NCBI GenBank assembly: GCA_009602725.1
Contig: WELB01000063.1
Span: 532,641-543,500 of the forward strand
Length of the DNA stretch: 10,860 nucleotides
Direction: 5' to 3'
Source: Spirogloea muscicola
Lineage: Eukaryota; Streptophyta; Zygnematophyceae; Spirogloeales; Spirogloeaceae
The notes under the pieces are model-generated. The model was not told the DNA's origin. It did no database searches and was given only the letters and a program-made list of their open reading frames with translations. Both the position numbers and the translations under genes were made by a program. Below are positions 1 to 7,085 of the stretch, piece by piece; the stretch's first letter is position 1; each line of letters starts with the position of its first letter.

Positions 1-3000
1 GGCGGCGGCGGCGGCAACGAGCCGCCGCCGCCGCTGAACGAGCCGCTCGGCGGCCACATCTTCGTGTCCAAGAGCGAGAGCATGGAGCAGGACGTGCAGC
101 GCAGCATCTTCGGTGAGCGGCGGCGGACATCGCCGGCGGCGGCGTCGTCGCTGTCATGAGCGAGAGCCGCCGGCTGTGCTCCTCGCCCCTGCTTCCCTTG
201 GCCGCGCTGACGCTGCCGCCCGATGACGCCGATGCTGACGCTGATGCCTATGTGACGTTGCCGCTGGCTGACGGTGGGGGTGTACAACTCAGGGTTGCCG
301 CACCGGTTTCTCGAGTCGGTGCGCCGCATCCAGCCGGGCATGCCGCTCTTCCTCTACAACTACACGACTCGCAACCTCCACGGCGTCTTCGAGGTGAGTG
401 CCCGGTCGATGCCGCTGGTGCGGCCGCCATCGCCGATCTTGCCAGAAGTGGATGACGGCATCGATGATCCTCTTGCAGGCCACAAGCGAGGGCGGCTTCA
501 ACCTCGACCCACATGCGTGGGACGCGCCCGACAAAGTCGACCTTGTCTATGGCCGCGCCGTGTCTCGTTATCCATCGCAGGTGCGCATCGCTGCTACGGG
601 TATCGCCACTGCTGCAGACCGCAACCTTCGCTTGCTGGCCATCGCCACCTGGCCCGCTGGGGTCGGCCGAGTTGTGAAGCTGCGAATCGCAGCGATGGAT
701 GCTGTTCATGTGGCGCGTCGGCGGAGGCTGGTGCAGGTGCGGTTCAAGGTGCGGGAGGAGCGCGGGCGTATCAACGAGCAAGTCTTTCGGCCGCTGCTCT
801 ACCACTATGAAGGCCACAAGTTCCGCCTCGAGCTCTCGCGCCTCGAGGTGCGTGTCGGTCGCCCGTCGCCAACGCCATCGCCCCTGCCGTGGCCATACTT
901 TGACAAGCGCCTGCTGCTGTCCCGGCTTGCTCACCGCCGCTGACATGGTTGCCGCTGTGGGCATGCAGACGGAGGGCCTGCTCAACTTGTTCAACCGGGC
1001 TGGTGAAGCGGACGGCGACTGGGAGCCCGTGCGGAGCCGCGGCAACAAGGCAGCGCGCTCGCAGCGGCCCGCTGTCGCCTGGGGCCCTGCACCGACATCA
1101 TCGTCGATGACCTCATCGCAATCCCCGGGAGGGTGGGGGGCTGGAGGCGGCAGCCGGCCGGCAGCAGCGCAGCCGGCGGTCAACGGCGGCGGCAGCTACA
1201 GCGGGGCGAGCCTCAGCGAGAGCAGTTCAGCTCCAGCTGCGGCTGCTGAGAAGGCCGCTGCCAACGGCTCGGTCCTCCATCACGACTCGCCGATGAAGGT
1301 GGTGGCGCAGCCGCATCGTGCTGTCGTCAGGGAGGCGACTCCGAATGGGCCGTTGCTGCCGGCCGTGCCGGCCGTGACCACCAACGGGTTGCTGCGGAGT
1401 ACCGAGGAGACTTCCTCTGGCAATGGCCAGGCGCAGCCGCCAACGGCTTCAGCAGCAAGACCGCCGGCCGCCACCGCGGCGAGGCCGCCGGCGGTGGCCT
1501 GGCCGGCTGCGCGGTCGTACAGTGCCATCTTGAAGGCCGGCATCGCTGGCTCGGAGCAGGCCCGCAACGGCCACCAGAACGTCGCGCGGCTGGGGCAATC
1601 AACCACTACGGCTGAAGCGGTAGCCCTGGTAGCAGCTGCAGCGCTGGAGGAGGCCACCCCAGCAGCTCTCTCGAGCGCCAGCAGCAGCGACACAAGCAGC
1701 GCCATCGGCAGCAGCAGCAGCAGCCCCAGGAGTAGCGCCACATCGGCCAGCCCTGCTGCCTCGGTGGCGCCTGCGCAGCCGCTGCCTGTTGATTCTAGCG
1801 CAACGAAGAGGCCAGCAGTGGCTGTCACATTAGACAGGCGGCCCGCCGGCGGTCCTCCAGTGGCGCTCGCCGAGCTGCCGCCGCAGGCCCGGCATGCTGA
1901 CACAGGTTCCCACCAAGGCGCTGCTGCAGAGAAGGACCGCGCTTTACCGAGCGGCGGCACCGGCGGCGGCGGGCCTGCCAAGAAGAGCTCGGAGACCCAG
2001 GAGAATGCGGATGCTGACGTTCAACCACCGGCAATGGCTGCCAGTCTGCAACATTGGCCCCAGAGCCGCAGCCCGCCTCTGAAGAACGGCGATCCCGGGG
2101 GCAGGCCCATGCCGGAGCTGGCTGAGGAGGTGATAGAGTCGCCGCGAACGGCTTCAAAGCCACCGGCTATATCGGCGGAGGCTGTCGAGTTTGTGACAAC
2201 GGCGGCAGCGTCCACGGCGGCCGTGACATCGGGAGCACAGCACCAGGCACCCTCGAAGGTGGCTTGGCAGGGCAACGACGTGGCGCATCTGCGGCGGCTC
2301 GCCGAGCCCGCCAATTCGTTGCCGGCCGTCGGCGGCAGCAGCAGCGGCGGCACTGGTGGCGGCAGCAATGACTGCGCCTCAGTCGAGAGCAGCCTGCCGA
2401 GCTCGCCATCGCCGCCGCTGCTGCCGGCTGGGGCCTGGTTTGACAACAGCGTGGACGCGGCAGCGCCGGCAATTGTGGTCCATGGAGCTGCGAGTGGCAA
2501 TGCCACCACGCGCCAAGGAGGAGGCGCTGGCGGCACGGTGCTGCCACTGCCACCGCCCCTAACCGATGTCGAGGCCCTGCCGCCGGCGGACGGTGGCCAC
2601 CGGCGGCTGCTGGCACGGCAGGCTAGCGGGCCGCAGCACGGCGCTGGGGCAAGTGTCAGCAGCGGAAGCCAGCCGCTTCCACGGCAGCGGTTCCGAAGTG
2701 GTGGCCAGGCTGCGGTGCCCGTGAGGCAGCCCCCGGCTGCGCAGCCAGCGCCGGGCCTGCGGACTCACGGCGAAGACGGCAGCAGCGTCGGCAGCGGCGG
2801 CAATGGTGGCGGAACCATTGCATCCAGAGGGAGTGGCAGGGACCACAGTGCGCTCAACCAGCAGCCATTGCCGCGGCCAGCGCACGCGCCGCCGTCGCCG
2901 CCACCGCCGTCGCGGCTGATGGAGCACCTCCTGCCACGGCAGCAGTCAGTGCTGGCTGCAGCACAGCAGCCGCTGCCACCGCCGATGCCGGCGGCGACGT

Positions 3001-6000
3001 TGTCCAGGGCCCTCGCGCCGCACTCAGCAATGGCAGGCCGCCCGCCGCCGGCAGCCCTCCAGCAGCAGCACCTGCAGCTGTACTCGGCGCCGCTGCAGTC
3101 AGCGGCGCCGCTCCAAGGGGTGATGCCCCCAAGCGGCCGCGGTGGTCGCGGTCCGCTGCCGCTGCCGCCACCATCCTCCTCTTCCTTGCCCACAATGGCC
3201 GCCCTGGCGCTCGATGGCACAGGGGCAGCGACAGCTACTTCCGCGCACTTCCCAGGGGCCCGCCAGATGCTGGGCGCGCCGCCGGATGGCAGCTCCAGCA
3301 GCGGCGGCGGCTTCGTAGCGCTGCCAAGCCTGCCGCTGGGCCCCCCGTCCGCCCCGCTCCCGCCGGTGGCGTTTGGGGCTGGCAGCGGCGGCGTCGGTGG
3401 TGTGTTCCAGCAGCCACCAACCATGCTGATGGTGCAGTCGAGGCTGGGCGCGCTGCCGACATTCATGCTCCCGCCTGTTCACCTGCTGCGCGGCATCAAT
3501 GAGCTGCACGACGAGATTCTCGAGTTCTCAACAGTAGCGCGGCCCTCGGCGGTGGCGCGGCGCCGTGCTGAGGCTGCCGTGGAGCAGGTGCGGCTGTGCG
3601 TGCAGGAGCTCTGGCCCGGTGCCGACATTGAGGTGAGCATCGCCGCCCATATCACTATGATCGTACTACGTAATTTATGAACAGCAGACAGGTCACGTTG
3701 ACTCTATGCTGTGCACAGTGCTTGATGATTGCGTCTCGCTTGCTCGCCTTACGATATGCTTACTATTGCGATCCATTTTGAAATTTGAGCTTCAGTCGTC
3801 TATGCTGTGCCTCACCATGATGCAATGACTTCAATAATTGGTCATTCATAAGAAAGATATCTACTTAGAACCAGCCAGCCTTGCCCTTTGCTAGCCCACA
3901 TGACGCAAACTGCTACCATAAAGGCATTCTAAGTAGCACTTATTTGTGTGGGAAGCTGAAGCTCATGTGACTGGTCATTGTCTCTGATTGCCTCTGTCCA
4001 GGTCTTTGGGTCGTATGCGACCGGGCTGGCGCTGCCGCACAGCGACGTGGATGTGGCAGTGGTGCAGGCGCCCCCGCCGCCCATGTCGGCCGAAGGCGCG
4101 TACCTGCAGGGCCCGCGCACATTCGCACCGCTTATTCGCCAGCTCTCGGCCTCGCTCCAGGGCCGGGATTGGTGTGAGAGCCTCGTGACAATTGAGACAG
4201 CGTCCATCCCCGTGGTCAAGCTGCGCTGCCGGGTCCTGCCCAAAGCGGATGCGGCATCGCCGCGGGCAGCTGAGGCCGTGTCATCGGCGGCAGAGGATGC
4301 TGAGGACGCCGTCACGAGCATTGTGGCAATCGACATTACCATCAGTGGCAGCCGGCTTGCCGAGGTCAGCGACAGCGGCGGCGACGCCGCGGCTGTTGCC
4401 GAGTGGAACAACAAGCTGCGTGCTGCCCAGGGAGCGCACAACGGAGCTGCAGCGCGGGAGTACATCATTGAGCGGCTCCACCAGATGCCTGCTCTCGGCC
4501 CACTGGTACAAACCCCTGGCTCACTTCTTTCTGCAGAATCATCTGCGCTGTCACCTGAGGCGGGGCAAACTGGCACGTACGGCTGAAATACCAGGTTTAT
4601 ATTTTGAGCTTCTGAGTCGAGCTTTACTACAAGTGCTCGGACTGTGGAGATCGCTCAATGCCTATGACCAGATGAGCGACGACCAAGTTCAGTGCTATGG
4701 GTCTGGGCAAGATCTCGCTTTGGGTTTATCCTCCGGGGCTCAGGTTCAAGACCAGGCTGGTTCACTGCAAGTAGCCATGGAGGCTCACATGGCGTGTGCG
4801 ATGTTTGCAGGTGCTGTTGAACAAGGCTTACTTGCACCACCGGGGCCTGAATGACGTCTACAAGGGCGGCCTTGGCTCCTTCTCCCTCACCCTCATGCTC
4901 ATCTACTTCCTGGAGGTCAGCACCCCTTGAACTATATTTTGGCAAGTGTGGAGCTTGTGGAGCAGCAGTGGAACCTGGGCTGTTTCCCCAGTATCGGTTA
5001 TTTCCTTGTGATTTATGCTCTCCAGTATGCAGGCGCCTCAGAGTCGTTGTCTGTGTAGATGAGTGACAGTCATAGCCCGTGAAGTCATTGCGTGCGGATT
5101 ACTTTGCTGCAGAGAGTACGGCTCTCGTGTGGAACGCCGTCAGTGCGGTTGCAACGGGACCCACTAGCGGCAGTTGCCGAGCCCCCTAGCTCCACGACAG
5201 ACCACCACGGGGAGGGCACCGGCGGCAGCAGCAGCAGCAGGGATGGCAGCGCAAGCGCCGGGACGAGCACCGCGAGAAGTGGGGGCAGTCTGAGTAGGCC
5301 ACGGAGCGGGGTGCAAGCGGCGTGGCTGCGGGCGGGGTTTGCGGCGGACATGCGAGACGACCTGCAGTCAATTCCATCGCCCAACCTGGGAGTGCTGCTC
5401 CTCAGCTTCCTGCACATTTTTGGAGGCGAACTCGACTTCTCGCAGCTCCGGCTCGTCCTCAAGGTCAGCAGCCTGTCAGACTCCAGCTCCGACGGCTAGC
5501 AGCGGCGCGCCCTGGCTGGGCACTGGCTGGCCCACAGATCGGCGGCGATGCCTGACGCACTGAGCACTCTCTGACAGCATCGTCTGTCCTGCGGCCGGTT
5601 GCAGAGCCAGAGGGATCCAGGCGGCCTGTTCCTGGCAGATCCGCAGGCGCGGCCAGCGGCGCTGTGGATCGACAACCCGCTTCGCCCAGGCTCCAACATC
5701 GGTGCCGGCTCCTTTGCAATGTGGCACGTTCAGGTTCTGCCACAAACGGCCCCCCTCCTCCCATGGAACTGCAGCCTGTGGGCAATGTTCTCCACAATGC
5801 AGCGGATACTTGCCTCGCTAACTTTTACGTCGTGTCGGATGACCAGGCGGCGTGGCGTGACATGCTGCACTGCCTGGCAAGTGTGAGCCTCGGGGGCCTG
5901 GAGCTCAAGGATGCTGCAGTGGCGGAGAAAGCGTCGAGCTGGCTGGGCCGGCGGCGCGGCGGCCCGCTGCCGCTACTCGACCACGTGTTCACTCACACAG

Positions 6001-6122
6001 CGACGTTGGCAACCTCCACTGCAGCTTCAGCAGCTTCATTCAACCCCCGAAGTGGCGGTGGCGGCGGCAATGGTGATAGTGGCGGTCTTTCTGCAGCGAG
6101 TAGCCCCAAGGGGTTGCACTAA
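1..6122 (+). CDS. DCD-domain / Trf4-type non-canonical poly(A) polymerase fusion protein (5' partial, 10 exons)
   Basis: Predicted nucleotidyltransferase that adds nucleotides to RNA 3' ends (family role: nuclear RNA surveillance with the exosome), preceded by a DCD domain. Exons: 1-112, 293-393, 479-580, 737-847, 969-3632, 4002-4505, 4811-4915, 5113-5463, 5605-5733, 5775-6122; TAA at 6120-6122. All introns are GT-AG and the phases join to 4527 nt (1508 residues counted from the window edge). Domains: DCD at about residues 17-152, low-complexity linker at about 155-979, nucleotidyltransferase core from about 980, PAP-associated region at about 1199-1420, Ser/Gly-rich tail. The catalytic GS...DxD and third Asp are present. 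The true start lies upstream of the window. The least certain junctions are the 41-nt intron 9 and the start of exon 8. Family calls come from motif recognition; the joining of the two halves is inferred from the open frame and splice phases. Confidence 0.85.
49..992 (+). other. DCD (Development and Cell Death) domain, split over exons 1-5
   Basis: Residues about 17-150 of the fusion protein. Motifs in order: GGHIFVSKSESM at the end of exon 1; IFGLPHRF across intron 1; PGMPLFLYNYTTRNLHGVFE in exon 2; ATSEGGFNLDPHAWD in exon 3; SRYPSQVRFKV across intron 3; RPLLYHYEGHKFRLEL in exon 4; TEGLLNLF at the start of exon 5. These match the plant DCD pattern (IFV, LFLYNYTT.xLHG.FEA, P.QVR, FRP.L.HY.G.KFRLEL) over its usual length of about 130 residues. 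In plants the domain occurs in N-rich and stress or cell-death proteins and is thought to mediate protein interactions; no catalytic role is known. The introns (113-292, 394-478, 581-736, 848-968) all fall at positions that restore the conserved blocks, which supports the splice model. Confidence 0.9.
1005..3479 (+). other. Low-complexity, probably disordered linker of about 825 residues within exon 5
   Basis: Stop-free stretch in the same frame as the last DCD segment and the first Trf4 segment. Composition is dominated by Ala, Ser, Gly, Pro and Gln, with few hydrophobic clusters, so it is predicted to be disordered. Visible pieces: an Arg/Lys-containing patch right after the DCD (RSRGNKAARSQR); an ARPPA repeat near 1455-1515; a segment RSYSAILKAG near 1522-1550 that could be a short linear motif; a (GCA)5 microsatellite at 1708-1722 coding for Ser; poly-Pro near 2890-2925 (PPSPPPPSR); and a Gln/Pro/Leu-rich part at about 2930-3110. 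I recognise no folded domain. An unnoticed intron inside it cannot be excluded, but none is needed to keep the frame open. Confidence 0.7.
3480..4505 (+). other. Nucleotidyltransferase (Trf4/PAPD5-like) catalytic domain
   Basis: Residues about 980-1198. The exon 5 end gives the N-terminal helix of Trf4-type enzymes (LRGINELHDEILEF, then VQELWPGADIE); intron 5 separates it from exon 6, which starts VFGSYATGLALPHSDVDVAV. This holds the GS motif (residues 1033-1034) and the metal-binding pair D1045/D1047 (nt 4044-4052). The third carboxylate is D1141 in VAIDITISG (GAC at 4332-4334). All three catalytic Asp are therefore present and the enzyme is predicted to be active. Two Ala/acid-rich insertions flank the third-Asp strand. 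The exon ends with HNGAAAREYI and MPALGPL, matching the start of the central helical domain. Alternative: a Cid1-type uridylyltransferase; the pattern fits Trf4/5 better. Confidence 0.87.
3633..4001 (+). other. Intron 5 of the fusion gene (369 nt)
   Basis: Longest intron of the plus-strand gene, bounded by GTGAGC at 3633 and CTGTCCAG ending at 4001, phase 0. It is clearly richer in A+T than the exons on either side. It splits the Trf4 fold just before the GS motif (GADIE in exon 5, VFGSY in exon 6). I see no RNA gene, no inserted element and no conserved protein in it on either strand. Confidence 0.85.
4506..4810 (+). other. Intron 6 of the fusion gene (305 nt)
   Basis: Donor GTACAA at 4506 and acceptor TTTGCAG ending at 4810, phase 0. 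The donor departs from the consensus, but the join gives MPALGPL followed by VLLNKAYL, with the exact spacing expected to GLND. A second possible acceptor (TTCTTTCTGCAG, ending at 4544) is followed by sequence with no Trf4 similarity, so it is not used in this model. Nothing else is recognised in it. Confidence 0.75.
4811..5850 (+). other. Central / PAP-associated domain of the Trf4-like enzyme (exons 7-10)
   Basis: Exon 7 (4811-4915) begins VLLNKAYLHHRGLNDVYKGG and continues GSFSLTLMLIYFLE; it joins MPALGPL of exon 6 without gap against the Trf4 pattern (RPL, 15 residues to GLND, then GG.SS). Exon 8 (5113-5463) has a Ser/Gly/Thr-rich insertion of about 85 residues, then NLGVLLLSFLHIFGGELDF, equivalent to the conserved NLG.LL.EF...YG segment. 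Exon 9 (5605-5733) carries WIDNPLRPGSNIGAGSFAM, the nucleotide-recognition loop found in Trf4 enzymes as (I/V)EDP..P.NDVG..S. Exon 10 starts PVGNVLHNAADTCL, fitting the following helix, then AASV/EKASSWLG and an Arg/Ser/Gly-rich tail to the TAA. Intron 9 is only 41 nt. Confidence 0.8.
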
Positions 6123-6568
6123 GCTATGCTGGAGCTTGCCAGTGTATGGCACTGGCTGCTGAGGAGGTTGGCAGAGGAGGCCCAGACACTTTTTTTGCAA
6201 GTCAGTTGTTGTTGCGGCTTGCTCCACGTGCAGAGCTCGTCCGCGGCACGCGGTGTCTGCTTGCACTCCACCATCGCCCGATGGAGCCCATAGGGTACCA
6301 TGGCGAAAGCAGTGGCTGTTGCTGTTACATCGTCGGCATCTGTGCATGCTGTTGGCTCCCTCTTTCTGCCGCATCAGTGCAAGCTGCAAACCGTCGGGGC
6401 CAAGCATTGTTGTACTGGGATTTTTTCCTCCTTTTTGGCCAGCCCTGCACCATCTATGGCCTGCAGCTGAGAGCAGCGCAGAGATTTGCGAAGCAACTAT
6501 CTGTCAGGCCTGCAATGGAGTGCAGCGCGTACACTTGCAAACCCTTGCCATTATCGCGTAATATCCGG

Positions 6569-6573
6569 TGTAA
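6569..6573 (+). terminator. TGTAA polyadenylation signal of the DCD-Trf4 fusion gene
   Basis: TGTAA, the usual chlorophyte nuclear polyadenylation signal, 447 nt after the TAA stop. It is the only plus-strand copy I found between 6123 and 6900. Cleavage would be expected some 10-20 nt downstream. Confidence 0.55.
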
Positions 6574-6853
6574 TGATGATGACGTTATGTGCATGGGGCC
6601 GAAAAAAACGAGCAGGTGTTTTCAGTGCCAGTAATGCTCGCTGCTTGTCATGGTGTTGCCAAGTGCTGGAACTTAAAACCTTCATTGTATCAAGCAGTGC
6701 TTCGGTAAACTTCTCTTGTGCTCGGCAACATCGGGATAAGAACATAATAACACCAGAACCAGGCAGGGCTTTTGACCATCTCCAAGATTGTCAAATATTG
6801 GACCAAGCACTAAGTCGAGGCTGGCAAACACTGATGTGCTATTACTCAAGATA

Positions 6854-6858
6854 TTACA
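6854..6858 (-). terminator. TGTAA polyadenylation signal of the argininosuccinate synthase gene
   Basis: TTACA on the plus strand, TGTAA on the coding strand, 228 nt after the TGA stop. A second minus-strand copy at 6325-6329 is much further away and would make the transcript overlap the neighbouring gene, so the nearer one is preferred. Confidence 0.55.
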
Positions 6859-6984
6859 GCGGCAAGACGATGGTGATTAGTGGCTGACAGATGCTGAGCA
6901 GGTCTGCCAGGACAACTGGCTGGCTACTGACAGATGCTATGCATTGGCAAGCGCAGCTGCCTCACGTGGGACACAGCGGAAGGA

Positions 6985-7014
6985 GGGAATGGGGGGAGGG
7001 GAGGGGGCGGGGGG
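6985..7014 (+). other. G-rich tract, possible G-quadruplex
   Basis: Five runs of three or more G separated by loops of 1-3 nt, in a row of about 30 nt. This fits the classical four-run quadruplex rule on the plus strand. In the synthase mRNA (minus strand) the tract is C-rich and lies in the 3' UTR, 72-101 nt after the stop and before the poly(A) signal. Any role, for example slowing polymerase between convergent genes, is inference. Confidence 0.6.
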
Positions 7015-7085
7015 AGCGGTCTTGTGGCTGTAGAGATGGGTTTAGGAGAGGGTTCTCGCGTGCAGCGTGTCAGAGGAGGTTGAGC

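Larger units (their letters stand above)
6123..7085. other. Tail-to-tail intergenic region with both 3' UTRs
   Basis: 963 nt between the stop of the DCD-Trf4 gene (plus) and the stop of argininosuccinate synthase (minus). Each half holds one TGTAA-type polyadenylation signal in the right orientation, giving 3' UTRs of about 450 nt (plus) and 230-250 nt (minus) and leaving about 250 nt between the predicted ends, so the transcripts need not overlap. A dense G-tract lies in the minus-gene UTR at 6985-7014. Open frames here (for example 6146-6634 and 6486-6887, plus) lack recognisable protein features and I do not call them genes. No tRNA or transposon end seen. Confidence 0.75.

Noticed and set aside
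248-1183. 311-codon minus-strand open frame across the DCD exons
   Set aside because: It lies opposite conserved DCD exons, has no recognisable motif, and long antisense frames are common in DNA this rich in GC.
1005-3479. Possibility that two separate genes meet inside the linker
   Set aside because: No stop codon, TGTAA signal or intergenic drop in GC interrupts the frame; both ends of the same exon carry conserved domain sequence. It remains the main alternative for transcript tests.
1280-3509. Several minus-strand open frames of 110-233 codons and short plus-strand ones within the linker exon
   Set aside because: They are shadows of the 888-codon exon, low in complexity and without start context or family similarity.
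6146-6887. Plus-strand open frames of 133-162 codons after the fusion gene
   Set aside because: They lie in the predicted 3' UTR and intergenic space, have no recognisable domain, and are poor in coding character.
6884-6938. 12-bp direct repeat CTGACAGATGCT at 6884-6895 and 6927-6938
   Set aside because: Too short and isolated; there is no third copy or element boundary around it.
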